Positions 7,192-16,930 of a stretch of DNA of 64,000 bases are shown piece after piece (the stretch's first letter is position 1; the number at the start of each line of letters is the position of its first letter). Source of the stretch: Pseudomonas yamanorum. Its GTDB lineage: Bacteria > Pseudomonadota > Gammaproteobacteria > Pseudomonadales > Pseudomonadaceae. A program made the translations under genes and the position numbers. The stretch lies in the NCBI RefSeq assembly GCF_013386765.1, contig NZ_JACARE010000007.1:1-64000 (forward strand). Direction: 5' to 3'. The notes under the pieces were generated by a model that was given only the letters and a program-made list of their open reading frames with translations, was not told the DNA's origin and searched no databases.

Positions 7192-9696
7192 CTAGTGTGT
7201 TTCTTCTGGGACGACGGGCTTGTCTGCCGCCTCTTCACTGCGATGCAGGGCCACCTGGCGAATCGACATGCGAATCTCCGCCGGCAACACGCGCTTGGCC
7301 GCGCCTTCGGCCAACTCACCCAGCAGTGGGTGATAGCTCAGCTTTCCGGCCTCGTCGCGGCGTAGCACATCTTGCTCCAGCAACGTCTGGATAAAATGTC
7401 GGAAAAGGCTCTTGTCGAAGAACTCCGGTGCATTCAAACCATGCAGGATCGACAGGCGCTGGGCCATGACGGTACACAGGTCTTCCAGCTCCTCGGCACT
7501 GATGCTGTGCTGGCCGCTGTTGAGCAGCAGCGAGATTGCCATGTAGAAGCGTTGCAGGGTCTGGGCGATGCTTTTGGACAGCAGCGTCAGCAGTACAAAG
7601 TGCCGGGAGCTCGGGGCCGGGCGCAGGTACACCTCGTTCTCGAAACGCAGCAGGCCTTGTTCGACGAAGGCTTCCAGCCACTGGTCGACTACCGCGTCCA
7701 GCTCGTCCAGGGACCAGCGGATAAACAGCTCTGATTGCAGGTACGGGTAAAGCGCGCGGGTGTAGCGCAGGATCTGTTCGCGGCTCATGCGCGAGCTGCT
7801 CTGGAAGAAACTCGCCAGCAGCGCTGGCAAGGCAAAGATGTGCAGCACGTTGTTGCGGTAGTAGGTCATCAGGACGGCATTCTGCTCGTCCAGATAGAGG
7901 ATCTTGCCCAGGGCGTCACTCTGTTCCGACAGCAGGTCCATGTCCTTGACGTGCTTGATCAGCGCCAGGCCGTCACCTTCGGGCAAGGTGGTGTGGGGCG
8001 AGTAGGGCACCTTGCGCAGCAAGGCCAGGTACAGATCAAGCTGGCGTGCCATCGCTTGCTCGTCCAAAGCCAGGCGCGTGGTGGACAGCAGCGCCAGGGC
8101 CACCAGGTTCACCGGGTTGATCGCCGCCGCTTCGTTCAGGTGTTGCGCCACCCGCTCGCCGAGGCGATTGGTGGTTTCGTTGAGCCACGCCGGCTTGTAG
8201 TTCGGCCCCAGCTCCTGGGAACGCCAGTCGGGCTGCTCGCTGTCGAGAAATTCCGCCAGCTTGATCGGTTCGCCGAAGTTCACCGCCACCTGGCCAAAGC
8301 GCTGCTTGAGGGCGCCGACCACTTTGAAAATATCGAAAATCGACTCTTTTTTCTTGCTCGCACCGCGCAGCTCGCCGAGGTAAGTACGGCCTTCCAGCAC
8401 GCGCTCATAGCCGATGTACACCGGCACAAACACGATGGGCATGCGCGAGGAGCGCAGGAAACTGCGCAGGGTGATTGCCAGCATCCCGGTCTTCGGTTGC
8501 AGCATGCGCCCGGTGCGCGAACGTCCGCCTTCGACGAAATACTCCACCGGGAAACCCTTGGTGAACAGGGTGTGCAGGTATTCGTTGAACACCGAGGTGT
8601 ACAGCGGGTTGCCCTTGAACGTGCGGCGCATGAAAAACGCCCCGCCACGGCGTAGCAGGCTGCCGATCACCGGCATGTTGAGGTTGATCCCGGCGGCGAT
8701 GTGCGGCGGGGTCAGGCCGTTCTTGAACAGCAGATAGGACAGCAGCAGGTAGTCGATGTGGCTGCGATGGCACGGCACATAGATCACCTCGTAACCCTGG
8801 GCGACCTTTTGCACACCTTCGATGTTGTTGACCTTGATGCCGTCGTAGATCTTGTTCCAGAACCAGCTCAGCACCACTTCGAGGAAGCGGATGGCGGTAT
8901 AGGTGTAGTCCGAAGCAATTTCATTGCCGTAGCGCAGGGCCTGGGCCTTGGCTTTCTCGGGGGTGATTTTCTCGCGTTCGGCTTCGTCGAGAATCGCCTG
9001 GCGCACCAGCGGCATGTTCACCAGGCCTTTGACCAGGTTGCGCCGGTGGGACAGGTCGGGGCCGATCACCGCGGTTTTCAGGTTGCGAAAGTGCACCCGC
9101 AGGATGCGTTGGGCCATGCGCACGGTGCGTTCGTGGCCTTTATTGTGCTCGATCAATTCACGCAGGTTGATGGGCGCGGAGAATTGCACCCGGGTCTTGC
9201 GGCCCAGGATCAGGATGCTCAGCAGCCGGCGCAGGCGGCCGGTCACGGCCCAGCTGTCGGCGAACAGCAGTTTCCACGGGCTGGACTCGCTGTCGGGCGA
9301 CTGGCCCCAGAACACACTGACTGGAATGATCTGTGCATTCTCTTCGGCGTGTTCGGTGAGCACGTCCACCAGGCGGGTCAGGGTGGGCGGTGCGCCGCGC
9401 TTGTCCTGGCGGCCGAGCCAGTCTGGCTCGGGGGTCAGGTAGAAAAAGGCCGCGGGTTCCATCAACGGGCCGACCGATACCGGCAGCACCGGGCGCGGCA
9501 GTCCGGCCTTGGTACATTCGGTATCAACCACCGCCAATTCGGTGAGGGACGGGGATTGCAGGACGTAAAACACCGGGCGACTGCGGTCGAGGTTCAGGGT
9601 AAGGGACGACTGGTTGATCGTCTCTGAGCGAACCCAGAGGTACAACAGCCGGCGCAAGGTGCCAAATACCAGACGGCGAAAAGGAGAACGGGTCAT
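7192..9696 (-). CDS. plsB: Glycerol-3-phosphate 1-O-acyltransferase PlsB
   Basis: The product is 834 residues, the usual PlsB length. It transfers an acyl group from acyl-ACP or acyl-CoA to the sn-1 position of glycerol-3-phosphate, the first step of phospholipid synthesis at the inner membrane. The acyltransferase HX4D box is visible as CHRSHIDY (H310, D315). The later FFMRRTF and EGGRSRTGR (glycerol-phosphate binding) and [11 protein letters not shown] blocks are also in place. The gene ends 51 bases before the YbaY-like lipoprotein start. An inverted repeat at 7160-7182 spans the start of that gap. Confidence 0.97.
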   Translation of the reverse strand: MTRSPFRRLVFGTLRRLLYLWVRSETINQSSLTLNLDRSRPVFYVLQSPSLTELAVVDTECTKAGLPRPVLPVSVGPLMEPAAFFYLTPEPDWLGRQDKRGAPPTLTRLVDVLTEHAEENAQIIPVSVFWGQSPDSESSPWKLLFADSWAVTGRLRRLLSILILGRKTRVQFSAPINLRELIEHNKGHERTVRMAQRILRVHFRNLKTAVIGPDLSHRRNLVKGLVNMPLVRQAILDEAEREKITPEKAKAQALRYGNEIASDYTYTAIRFLEVVLSWFWNKIYDGIKVNNIEGVQKVAQGYEVIYVPCHRSHIDYLLLSYLLFKNGLTPPHIAAGINLNMPVIGSLLRRGGAFFMRRTFKGNPLYTSVFNEYLHTLFTKGFPVEYFVEGGRSRTGRMLQPKTGMLAITLRSFLRSSRMPIVFVPVYIGYERVLEGRTYLGELRGASKKKESIFDIFKVVGALKQRFGQVAVNFGEPIKLAEFLDSEQPDWRSQELGPNYKPAWLNETTNRLGERVAQHLNEAAAINPVNLVALALLSTTRLALDEQAMARQLDLYLALLRKVPYSPHTTLPEGDGLALIKHVKDMDLLSEQSDALGKILYLDEQNAVLMTYYRNNVLHIFALPALLASFFQSSSRMSREQILRYTRALYPYLQSELFIRWSLDELDAVVDQWLEAFVEQGLLRFENEVYLRPAPSSRHFVLLTLLSKSIAQTLQRFYMAISLLLNSGQHSISAEELEDLCTVMAQRLSILHGLNAPEFFDKSLFRHFIQTLLEQDVLRRDEAGKLSYHPLLGELAEGAAKRVLPAEIRMSIRQVALHRSEEAADKPVVPEETH

Positions 9697-9796
9697 ACGG
9701 CTTCTGCTTTGAGTGGGGAATACCGAGCAGATGCTCGGGGCGCTAGTGTGCAGTATTAGCCGAAAATCGGCAAAAAAGCGGCGAAGTAATCTTGAG

Positions 9797-9824
9797 TTGA
9801 AGCTTTTTGAGCCTGTCTTATACT
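9797..9824 (+). promoter_or_regulatory. Candidate sigma-70 promoter of the cold-shock gene
   Basis: TTGAAG (9797-9802) and TATACT (9819-9824) are separated by 16 bases. Transcription would start near 9831, leaving a leader of about 60 bases before the cold-shock ATG at 9890. Cold-shock gene leaders are often thermosensitive, but no structure has been computed here. Confidence 0.6.
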
Positions 9825-9889
9825 CGGCAGTTCAACTGCGACGACTCAACAATAAACGTACTTATAAAAAGCATGTGGGAGCAAAACAG

Positions 9890-10099
9890 ATGGCAACGCG
9901 CGAAACCGGCAATGTGAAGTGGTTCAACGACGCAAAGGGCTACGGCTTTATCCAGCGGGAAGATGGCAAGGACGTGTTTGTGCACTACCGCGCCATTCGC
10001 GGTGAGGGGCATCGTTCATTGGCTGAAGGCCAGCAGGTGGAGTACGCCGTGGTGACGGGCGAAAAGGGCTTGCAGGCTGAGGATGTGGTGGGTCTGTAA
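9890..10099 (+). CDS. CspA-family cold-shock protein
   Basis: The product is 69 residues, one OB-fold cold-shock domain. RNP1 is KGYGFI (residues 16-21); RNP2 is VFVHY (29-33), where most family members have VFVHF. Such proteins bind single-stranded RNA or DNA and melt mRNA structure. The start at 9890 gives the canonical family length; GGGAG lies upstream (9877-9881). The segment after RNP2 ([14 protein letters not shown]) differs from the major CspA/CspD types, so it is probably an accessory paralogue. It is a single-gene unit, divergent from plsB. Confidence 0.93.
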   Translation: MATRETGNVKWFNDAKGYGFIQREDGKDVFVHYRAIRGEGHRSLAEGQQVEYAVVTGEKGLQAEDVVGL

Positions 10100-10123
10100 C
10101 CCGATAGGCACAACACACCTTTA

Positions 10124-10234
10124 AATGTGGGAACCCGGCCGAATGTGGGAGCCGGGCTTGCCCGCGATAGCATCGCCGCGGTTTGGCTGAATGACCGAGG
10201 TGCGCCCATCGCAGGCAAGCCAGCTCCCACATTT
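10124..10234. repeat. REP doublet (GTGGGAGC type) with an extra truncated copy
   Basis: Two REP sequences face each other at about 10143-10172 and 10206-10234 and can pair into one long hairpin. A third truncated arm (ATGTGGGAACCCGGCC) lies directly upstream at 10125-10140. This is the intergenic REP/REPIN architecture of fluorescent pseudomonads. It fills the gap between the convergent cold-shock gene and the unknown gene ending at 10272. Confidence 0.85.
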
Positions 10235-10271
10235 GATTGGGTTTGCACATCGAGGCTTTGTTAGCCTGACT

Positions 10272-10649
10272 TTATGCCGTTTTCCAGGTGATCTGCTCTT
10301 CACCGTCTTCGCTGATACGAATCCAGGTATCCGCGCTTTCTTCACCTTCTTCCTCAACCCAGCTACCGGGCGCGCAACGCACTTCGACGTTCAGCGCGGC
10401 AAAGGCCGCACGGGCGCAGGCGATGTCGTCTTCCCACGGGGTCTGGTCGCTTTCCAGGTACAGGCTGTTCCATTTGCCTACGGCTTTGGGCAACCAGGTA
10501 ACCGGCACGCTGCCGGCGGTGCACTTGTAGGTCTGGCCGCGCTGGACCCAGTCGGTGCACGAGCCCAGGGCGGCGCCCAGCCAGGCGGCGATGGCCTTGT
10601 GGTCGACGTCGGCGTCCTTGAGGTAAATCTCGATATCAGGTTGGCGCAT
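10272..10649 (-). CDS. Conserved hypothetical protein, 125 residues
   Basis: The product is soluble and acidic, with no signal peptide or membrane segment. It has four cysteines (31, 43, 78, 92) and several tryptophans (WLGAALGSC, WVQRGQTYKC, WLPKAVGKWNSLYLE, TPWEDDIACARAAF). The ordered motifs and good codon use argue for a real gene. It lies just upstream of rlmA's 3' end on the same strand with a 78-base gap. I do not recognise the family. The spaced cysteines could form disulfides or bind metal, but nothing shows which. Confidence 0.7.
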   Translation of the reverse strand: MRQPDIEIYLKDADVDHKAIAAWLGAALGSCTDWVQRGQTYKCTAGSVPVTWLPKAVGKWNSLYLESDQTPWEDDIACARAAFAALNVEVRCAPGSWVEEEGEESADTWIRISEDGEEQITWKTA

Positions 10650-10727
10650 GGATGTTCCTCATTGCGGGATTTTGAAAATCCATTCGCGGATTCGGTGCGG
10701 GCCCCAAGAGGCCCTCAAAGTAATGGG

Positions 10728-11537
10728 TTATTGAAGCACGAAATAGTCGTAGCGCATCGACACGGTGACCAGCAGCGGTTCGGCGGCCTCGATCACCTGG
10801 GCCCGGCGCTCGGCACTGGCGCGCCAGCCGTGGGGCGTCATGGCCAGCAGATTGGCGCGATCCTGGGGGTCGGCCAGGCTGAGTTTGAACTCCAGGGTTT
10901 CGCTGTGTTGCAGGCTCATGCCGTCCGGTACCAGCGCCAGGTGCTTGTCGTCGGTGTACTCGCGCACTTCGTCGTACAAACGCTCGCGCAGCTCCATCAG
11001 GTGGCCGCTGGTAGGGCCAACCTTCATCAAGCCGCCGCCCGGGCTGAGCAGGCGCTTGGCCTCAAGCCAATCCATCGGGCTGAAGACGCTGGCCAGGAAC
11101 TGGCAGCTGGCATCGGCCAACGGCACCCGGGCCATGCTGGCGATCAACCAGGTCACCGTGGGGTTGCGCTTGCAGGCGCGCTTGACCGCTTCCTTGGAAA
11201 TATCCAGCGCATAGCCATCGGCGCGCAGCAGGGTATCGGCGATTTGCGCGGTGTAGTAACCCTCGCCACAACCGATGTCCAGCCAGCGCTGGGGTTTGCG
11301 TTCAGCGGCCAGTTCGGCCAGGCGCCTGGCCACCGGGGCGTAATGCCCGGCGTTGAGGAAGTCGCGGCGCGCTTCCACCATCGCCAGGTTATCCCCCGGG
11401 TCGCGGCTGTTCTTGTGCTGCACCGGCAGCAGGTTCAGGTAACCCTGGCGCGCGCGGTCGAAACGGTGCCCGACCGGGCAGGCCACGCCGTTGTCCACTT
11501 CATGGAGCGGTGCGCTGCAAATGGGGCAAGCAAGCAT
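10728..11537 (-). CDS. rlmA: 23S rRNA (guanine745-N1)-methyltransferase RlmA
   Basis: The product is 269 residues. It methylates N1 of G745 in helix 35 of 23S rRNA using S-adenosylmethionine. The N-terminal zinc-finger motif is visible (CPIC, then CPVGHRFD), followed by a Rossmann methyltransferase core with motif I LDIGCGEGYY. I start it at 11537: this gives the zinc finger at residue 4, and the ATG shares its A with the dapE TGA (TGATG), so translational coupling is likely. The longer in-frame reading to 11810 lies inside dapE and is rejected. Confidence 0.93.
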   Translation of the reverse strand: MLACPICSAPLHEVDNGVACPVGHRFDRARQGYLNLLPVQHKNSRDPGDNLAMVEARRDFLNAGHYAPVARRLAELAAERKPQRWLDIGCGEGYYTAQIADTLLRADGYALDISKEAVKRACKRNPTVTWLIASMARVPLADASCQFLASVFSPMDWLEAKRLLSPGGGLMKVGPTSGHLMELRERLYDEVREYTDDKHLALVPDGMSLQHSETLEFKLSLADPQDRANLLAMTPHGWRASAERRAQVIEAAEPLLVTVSMRYDYFVLQ

Positions 11538-12688
11538 CAGGCGAGCAACTTGATCAGGGTCTGGTAGTAGATTTCGGTCAGCACGTCGAGGTCGCTGGCG
11601 AGGATGCGCTCGTTGACCTGATGGATCGTCGCGTTGACCGGGCCCAGCTCCACGACCTGGGTACCGAGGGTGGCGATGAAGCGCCCGTCGGAGGTGCCGC
11701 CGCTGGTAGAGGCCTTGGTCTCGCGGCCGGTGACGGCCTTGATGCTGGCGGAAACCGCATCGAGCAACGCGCCCGGTTCGGTAAGGAACGGCAGGCCCGA
11801 CAGCGCCCACTCCACATGCCAGTCCAGGCCATGCTTGTCGAGAATCGCCGCGACCCGCTGCTGCAGGCCTTCGACGGTGGACTCGGTGGAGAAACGGAAG
11901 TTGAACACCGCCGTCAGGTCACCCGGGATCACGTTGGTGGCGCCGGTGCCGGAATTGAGGTTGGAAATCTGGAAGCTGGTGGGCGGGAAGAAGGTGTTGC
12001 CATCGTCCCAGTGCTCGGCGGCCAGTTCCGCCAGCGCCGGAGCGGCCAGGTGGATCGGGTTCTTTGCCAGGTGCGGGTAGGCCACATGGCCTTGCACGCC
12101 GCGCACGGTCAGGGTGGCACCGAGGGAGCCGCGACGGCCGTTCTTGACCACGTCGCCCACCAGAGTGGTGCTCGACGGCTCGCCAACGATGCACCAGTCC
12201 AGGCGCTCCTTGCGGGCCGCCAGGCGCTCGATCACGGCCTTGGTGCCGTGGTGCGCCGGGCCTTCTTCATCGCTGGTGATCAGGAAAGCCACCGAACCCT
12301 TGTGGTCCGGGTAGTCGGTGACGAAACGCTCGGACGCGACCAGCATCGCCGCCAGGCTGCCTTTCATGTCCGCCGCGCCACGGCCGCAGAGCATGCCGTT
12401 TTCGTCGATCAACGCATCAAACGGATCGTTCTGCCAGGCCTTGACCGGGCCGGTCGGCACCACGTCGGTGTGGCCGGCGAAGCACAATACCGGGCCTTCG
12501 TGTTTGCCGTGGGTGGCCCAGAAGTTATCCACATCCTCGATGCGCATCGGCTCAAGCGCAAAACCGGCGTCGCCCAGGCGCTGCATCATCAGCTTCTGGC
12601 AATCGGCGTCGATCGGCGTCACCGACGGGCGACGGATCAGGTCGATAGCAAGTTGGAGGGTTGGCGAAAGGTCGGCGTGGGCCGTCAT
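11537..12688 (-). CDS. dapE: Succinyl-diaminopimelate desuccinylase DapE
   Basis: The product is 383 residues, an M20-family di-zinc hydrolase. It cleaves N-succinyl-LL-diaminopimelate to LL-diaminopimelate and succinate in lysine and peptidoglycan precursor synthesis. Metal and catalytic motifs are present in order: [27 protein letters not shown] (general-base Glu) and VGEPSS. The ATG at 12688 gives the family length; the reading can extend to 12715 but without support. The gene is coupled to rlmA downstream. The ndvB terminator at 12737-12761 separates it from ndvB. Confidence 0.96.
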   Translation of the reverse strand: MTAHADLSPTLQLAIDLIRRPSVTPIDADCQKLMMQRLGDAGFALEPMRIEDVDNFWATHGKHEGPVLCFAGHTDVVPTGPVKAWQNDPFDALIDENGMLCGRGAADMKGSLAAMLVASERFVTDYPDHKGSVAFLITSDEEGPAHHGTKAVIERLAARKERLDWCIVGEPSSTTLVGDVVKNGRRGSLGATLTVRGVQGHVAYPHLAKNPIHLAAPALAELAAEHWDDGNTFFPPTSFQISNLNSGTGATNVIPGDLTAVFNFRFSTESTVEGLQQRVAAILDKHGLDWHVEWALSGLPFLTEPGALLDAVSASIKAVTGRETKASTSGGTSDGRFIATLGTQVVELGPVNATIHQVNERILASDLDVLTEIYYQTLIKLLA

Positions 12689-12736
12689 GTAAAAACTCCA
12701 GTGCAGGGCGCGCAAAATGGCCGTTATCTTATAGCA

Positions 12737-12761
12737 AAACGGCGGCCAGAGGCCGCCGTTT
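12737..12761 (-). terminator. Intrinsic terminator of ndvB
   Basis: The arms 12737-12747 and 12751-12761 are perfect inverted copies (11 bp, loop AGA). Read on the minus strand the hairpin ends in CCGTTTT, 19 bases after the ndvB stop. It should separate ndvB from dapE transcription. Confidence 0.8.
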
Positions 12762-12779
12762 AGTGCATTGCGCAGGATT

Positions 12780-15371
12780 TTAAGCTGCGGTTGCGGGCTC
12801 TTGCGCCGGCGCCGGTTTCGGCAGCGACGACAGGAACGCCATGATCAGCGCCGCCACATACGGCAGCGACTGCACCAGCAACATCACCACCCAGAAGCGT
12901 ATGTCATTGCTTGGCAGGCCCTGCACCAGGTAAATCCCCAGTGCCGCGCCCCACAACAGCAGCATGATGAACATCTCTTCCCGGGCTTCGGAAATCGCCA
13001 CCCAGAAACCGTGGTTATCGGCGTTCTTCGGTGTACGAAAGAACGGAATGCTGGTGGTGAAGAAACCGTACAGCACCGCCTTGGCGATGGTGTGGGACAA
13101 CGCCAACCCGGCCAATGCCGCGCAGAACGCATCCTTGAGGTTCACACCCACCGCACGACGGTAGAGGAAGATGATCTTGCCGACCTTGAACACGAACAAC
13201 GCCAGGGGCGGGATCGCGAAAATCAGCAGCGGCGGGTCAACCCGCGTCGGCACGATAATCATCGCCGCCGACCACAACAGGGCGCCCACGGTGAAGAAGA
13301 TGTTCATGCCGTCCGCCACCCACGGCAACCAGCCTGCGAGGAAGTGATAACGCTGGCCACGGGTCAGCTCGGTGTCCTTGCCGCACAACAGGCTTGCGGT
13401 GTGACGCTTGATGATCTGGATTGCACCGTAGGCCCAGCGGAAACGCTGTTTCTTGAAGTCGATAAAGGTATCGGGCATCAGGCCCTTGCCGTAGCTGTCG
13501 TGGTAGTACGCCGCCGACAGGCCTTTCTCGAAGACCCGCAGGCCCAGCTCGGCATCTTCACAGATGCACCAGTCGGCCCAGCCCAGTTCTTCCAGGACCG
13601 AGCGACGGGTCATGGTCATGGTGCCGTGCTGGATGATTGCGTCACGGTCGTTGCGGGTGACCATGCCGATATGGAAGAAGCCTTTGTATTCTGCGTAGCA
13701 GAGCTTCTTGAAGGTGCTTTCGTTCTGGTCGCGATAATCCTGTGGCGACTGCACCACGGCAATTTTCGGGTCGGCGAAGTGCGGCACCATGTGCTTGAGC
13801 CAGTTCGGCGAAACGCAGTAATCAGAGTCGATCACGGCGATAACTTCGGCATCCTTGGCGGTATGCGGTATCAAGTAGTTCAGCGCGCCACCCTTGAAAC
13901 CGGCCAGGGGCGAGACGTGGAAGAACTTGAAGCGCGGGCCCAGGGTTTCGCAGTAGTCGCGCACGGGCTCCCACACGGCCGGGTCCTTGGTGTTGTTGTC
14001 GATGATCAGGACTTCGTAGTCCGGATAGTCGAGGGCGGCCAGGGCGTCGAGGGTCTGTTTGACCATCTCCGGCGGCTCGTTGTAGCACGGCACATGGATC
14101 GAGACTTTCGGGCGGTAGTCCGAATCCCCCTCAACCGGCAGGAATTCGCGCCGGCGTTTGTGGGTCCAGACCGCTTCCGCCAGTTCGTGGGCTTCGGTGA
14201 GCAGCACGATAAACACGCCGAGGGCGCCGAGGGCCAGGAGGATGCCCACGGTGAGGCTGAACCAGGTGCTGTATTGCTGGCTGTAGTCGTAGCCGATCCA
14301 CACCAGCACCGAACCGCACAGGAACGCGATAAAGGTCAGGAAGGTGCGGCCCCGCTGGCGCAGGGCCGAGCCGTCGATCATCAGCAAGGTCAGGGACAGC
14401 AGCGCAAGCACCACCGAACCGATGGCCAGCACGCGCCATTGCGGGATCGCGACAACCGGGCCGTCAAAGTTGAATTTCTGCTGGCGTGCGGCGTTGTACA
14501 CGCCCCAGTAGGCGCCCGCCGAGCCTTCGTCGCTGACTTTCCAAGGCTGGTCGAAGGCCTCGATCACGAAGTAGTTGTAGCCCTGGCGATTGAGCTTGTT
14601 TACCAGTGTGCGCAGGTAAATCGCCTGGTCGGCCGGGGACGTTTCATTGCCACCGCGCATGCGTCCGTTACTCGGCCAGCCAACCTCCGACAGCAGCAGC
14701 GGCTTTTTCGGGAACAGTTTCTTCAGGTCCCGGGCACGATCAAGTACGTACTGGCCGGCCTTGTCCATCGGGATAAATTCCCAGAACGGCAGGATGTGCG
14801 CGGCGATCAGGTCGACGTGCTTGGCCAGTTGCGGGTTCTTTTCCCAGATGTGCCATTGCTCGGAAGTCGTCACCGGCACTTTCACGGCAGCGCGCACCCG
14901 GTCCAGCAGCACAATCAGGGCTTGCGGGGTGATTTCCTCACGGAACAGCGCTTCGTTACCCACCACCACCCGCACGACGCTGCGGGAACTGTTGGCGATC
15001 TCGATGGCACGCTGGATTTCGCGCTCGTTGCGCGCAAGGTCCGGGCTGATCCAGATCCCCAGGGTCACCCGCAGGCCAAACTCTTCCGCCAGCTTGGGGA
15101 TATCCCCCAGGGTGCCGTCGACCGAGTAGGTACGGATGTTGTCCGTCAGCTTGCTCATGATCGCAAGGTCCTGACGCATTTGATCGTCAGTCGGATACTG
15201 GTCTTTCTGTGGGAACTGGCCTTGCTGGAACGGCGAGTAGGAAAAACCGGAGATCTGTTCAGGCCAGTTAGGGGCAGTGACCGGGCGGTTGATCAGCGCC
15301 CAGAAGCCGGTGAACAGCGCGGCAATTGCCAGCACCACCACCAGGTTGAGTCCAAATTTACGCGATGACAT
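12780..15371 (-). CDS. ndvB: NdvB-type cyclic beta-(1,3)-glucan synthase (GH17 + GT2)
   Basis: The product is 863 residues and joins two enzymes. After one TM segment, residues ~40-320 form a periplasmic GH17-like domain with the two expected glutamates, in VVVGNEALF (E140) and LLSEVGWPS (E229). Several TM helices follow, then a processive GT2 domain with VIDSDYC (D515, D517) and the QRFRW box (642-646), and further TM helices. This matches P. aeruginosa NdvB (PA1163), which makes periplasmic glucans linked to osmoadaptation and biofilm antibiotic tolerance. The dapE neighbour is also conserved. The start at 15371 precedes the first TM helix; a longer reading to 15506 adds a basic tail without support. 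Confidence 0.92.
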   Translation of the reverse strand: MSSRKFGLNLVVVLAIAALFTGFWALINRPVTAPNWPEQISGFSYSPFQQGQFPQKDQYPTDDQMRQDLAIMSKLTDNIRTYSVDGTLGDIPKLAEEFGLRVTLGIWISPDLARNEREIQRAIEIANSSRSVVRVVVGNEALFREEITPQALIVLLDRVRAAVKVPVTTSEQWHIWEKNPQLAKHVDLIAAHILPFWEFIPMDKAGQYVLDRARDLKKLFPKKPLLLSEVGWPSNGRMRGGNETSPADQAIYLRTLVNKLNRQGYNYFVIEAFDQPWKVSDEGSAGAYWGVYNAARQQKFNFDGPVVAIPQWRVLAIGSVVLALLSLTLLMIDGSALRQRGRTFLTFIAFLCGSVLVWIGYDYSQQYSTWFSLTVGILLALGALGVFIVLLTEAHELAEAVWTHKRRREFLPVEGDSDYRPKVSIHVPCYNEPPEMVKQTLDALAALDYPDYEVLIIDNNTKDPAVWEPVRDYCETLGPRFKFFHVSPLAGFKGGALNYLIPHTAKDAEVIAVIDSDYCVSPNWLKHMVPHFADPKIAVVQSPQDYRDQNESTFKKLCYAEYKGFFHIGMVTRNDRDAIIQHGTMTMTRRSVLEELGWADWCICEDAELGLRVFEKGLSAAYYHDSYGKGLMPDTFIDFKKQRFRWAYGAIQIIKRHTASLLCGKDTELTRGQRYHFLAGWLPWVADGMNIFFTVGALLWSAAMIIVPTRVDPPLLIFAIPPLALFVFKVGKIIFLYRRAVGVNLKDAFCAALAGLALSHTIAKAVLYGFFTTSIPFFRTPKNADNHGFWVAISEAREEMFIMLLLWGAALGIYLVQGLPSNDIRFWVVMLLVQSLPYVAALIMAFLSSLPKPAPAQEPATAA

Positions 15372-15557
15372 GGCTATTTCGGGTTCCAAAAGGTGTGGAA
15401 CGAAAAGAGGTGTCGGCCAACGCCGAACGGCGCGCATCCTACACCGGCCTTTCACTGACCGTACAGCAAGCCGAGAAAAACCGGACATTGGGCAGCGAAA
15501 CTTCACCTAAGTTCTTTACTTGTAGCTGGATGCGTCGAACTTGTCGCGGCAACGCCC

Positions 15558-15563
15558 TATAAT
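15558..15563 (+). promoter_or_regulatory. -10 hexamer upstream of tcdA
   Basis: A perfect TATAAT lies 27 bases before the tcdA ATG. No good -35 is visible at 16-18 bases spacing (TCGAAC at 17), so only the -10 is claimed. The implied leader is about 20 bases. Confidence 0.55.
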
Positions 15564-15589
15564 GCGCGCCGGTTTTTGGGGTAATGGTC

Positions 15590-16399
15590 ATGAGTACAGA
15601 AGATCCACGGTTTGCCGGCGTCGCCCGCTTGTATGGCATTGAAGGCCTGGAACGCCTGAAGGCGGCCCACGTGGCCATCGTCGGCGTGGGCGGGGTTGGC
15701 TCGTGGGCGGCGGAAGCCATCGCCCGTTGTGGCGTGGGCGAGATTTCGCTGTTTGACCTGGACGACGTGTGCGTCAGCAACAGCAACCGCCAGTTACATG
15801 CGCTGGACAGCACCGTGGGCAGGGCCAAGGTCGAGGTCATGGCCGAGCGCCTGAAGGGCATCAACCCCGACTGCACCGTGCATGCGGTGGCGGACTTCGT
15901 GACCCGCGAGACCATGGCCGAGTACATCACGCCGAATATCGACTGTGTGATCGACTGCATCGACAGCGTAAACGCCAAGGCGGCGCTGATTGCCTGGTGC
16001 AAGCGGCGCAAGATCCAGATCATCACCACCGGCGGCGCGGGCGGGCAGATCGATCCGACGCTGATCCAGGTGTGTGACTTGAACCGTACGTTCAATGACC
16101 CGCTGGCGTCGAAAGTGCGCTCCACCTTGCGCCGCGACTATGGCTTCTCGCGCACCGTGACCCGCCATTACAGCGTGCCTTGCGTGTTCTCCACCGAACA
16201 ACTGCGCTATCCGAAGCCGGACGGCAGCATCTGTTTGCAGAAAAGTTTTGTCGGGGATGGCGTGAAGCTGGACTGCGCCGGCGGGTTTGGCGCGGTGATG
16301 ATGGTCACCGCGACCTTCGGCATGGTGGCGGCGACCAAGGCGGTGGACAAGATTGTGGCCGGGGTGCGCCGGCCTTCGGATCGGGTCAAGGCCCCTTAA
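15590..16399 (+). CDS. tcdA: tRNA threonylcarbamoyladenosine dehydratase TcdA (CsdL)
   Basis: The product is about 269 residues, an E1/ThiF/MoeB-like ATP-dependent enzyme. It converts t6A at position 37 of ANN-decoding tRNAs to cyclic ct6A. The nucleotide-binding motif is IVGVGGVGSWAAEA, followed by the D(L)DDVCVSNSNRQ adenylation motif. I choose the ATG at 15590, which has GGGG eight bases upstream; the ATG at 15584 would sit too close. It converges on csdE/csdA, whose products supply sulfur to the Csd system that acts with TcdA in E. coli, so the cluster is functionally coherent. Confidence 0.94.
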   Translation: MSTEDPRFAGVARLYGIEGLERLKAAHVAIVGVGGVGSWAAEAIARCGVGEISLFDLDDVCVSNSNRQLHALDSTVGRAKVEVMAERLKGINPDCTVHAVADFVTRETMAEYITPNIDCVIDCIDSVNAKAALIAWCKRRKIQIITTGGAGGQIDPTLIQVCDLNRTFNDPLASKVRSTLRRDYGFSRTVTRHYSVPCVFSTEQLRYPKPDGSICLQKSFVGDGVKLDCAGGFGAVMMVTATFGMVAATKAVDKIVAGVRRPSDRVKAP

Positions 16400-16424
16400 T
16401 TCTGGCACCTTACACAAATCAAAA

Positions 16425-16515
16425 AATGTGGGAGCTGGCTTGCCTGCGATGGCGGTCTGTCAGTTACTACAACGATGACTGATACACCGCAATCGCAGGC
16501 AAGCCAGCTCCCACA
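16425..16515. repeat. REP doublet (GTGGGAGC type)
   Basis: Inverted arms at about 16425-16452 and 16490-16515 are separated by about 38 bases. The element sits between the convergent stops of tcdA (16399) and csdE (16520), where it could also act as a bidirectional terminator. Confidence 0.88.
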
Positions 16516-16519
16516 GTAG

Positions 16520-16930
16520 TTATGTGTTTGAGCTCAGGTCGCGCATACGCTGCAAGACTGCATTCAGGCCATTGCTGCGCGACGGTGATAACTGCCGCGA
16601 TAAGGCCAGTTGGTCAAACCAGTCGGGCAAGTCGACGGAGTGCAGTTCGGCGGCCGATAAACCATTAACCCGCGCCAGCAACAGCGCCACCAACCCGCGA
16701 ATCAGCCGTGCATCGCTGCTGGCGGCAAACTGCCAGTGGCCGTCCTGCAAACGCCCCACCAGCCACACCAGGCTTTCACAGCCCTGCACCAGGTTGGCGT
16801 CGACCTTGTCTTCAGCCGGCAAGGCGGGCAACCGCTCGCCCCATTGCATCAGCAGGCGGGCGCGTTGTTCCCAGCTGCCGACCGCCTGGAACGCTTCCAA
16901 CGCGACAACCGCGTCCGTCGGCAAGCTCAT
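16520..16930 (-). CDS. csdE: SufE-family sulfur acceptor CsdE
   Basis: The product is 136 residues. SufE/CsdE proteins accept persulfide sulfur from a class II cysteine desulfurase on one active-site cysteine, here C51 in VQGCES. The protein has the compact SufE length and fold pattern. Its ATG overlaps the csdA stop (ATGA), so the acceptor is co-expressed with its partner desulfurase. No other suf genes are near, which favours CsdE over SufE. Confidence 0.92.
   Translation of the reverse strand: MSLPTDAVVALEAFQAVGSWEQRARLLMQWGERLPALPAEDKVDANLVQGCESLVWLVGRLQDGHWQFAASSDARLIRGLVALLLARVNGLSAAELHSVDLPDWFDQLALSRQLSPSRSNGLNAVLQRMRDLSSNT

Noticed and set aside
10728..11810. Extended rlmA reading frame starting at 11810
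   Set aside because: The extra 91 residues are translated from inside dapE. The zinc-finger start at 11537 and the TGATG overlap fit the true start.
12768..15368. Plus-strand frame of 866 codons opposite ndvB
   Set aside because: It is the complement of NdvB, rich in His/Arg/Gln as expected of shadow frames, with no domain or ribosome-site support.
15541..15563. Full promoter TTGTCG/TATAAT upstream of tcdA
   Set aside because: The spacing between the hexamers is only 11 bases, too short for sigma-70. Only the -10 was kept.
16425..16515. Possible CRISPR-like or small RNA locus at the REP palindromes
   Set aside because: The elements are inverted pairs rather than regularly spaced direct repeats, and they match the Pseudomonas REP pattern found in five other gaps.
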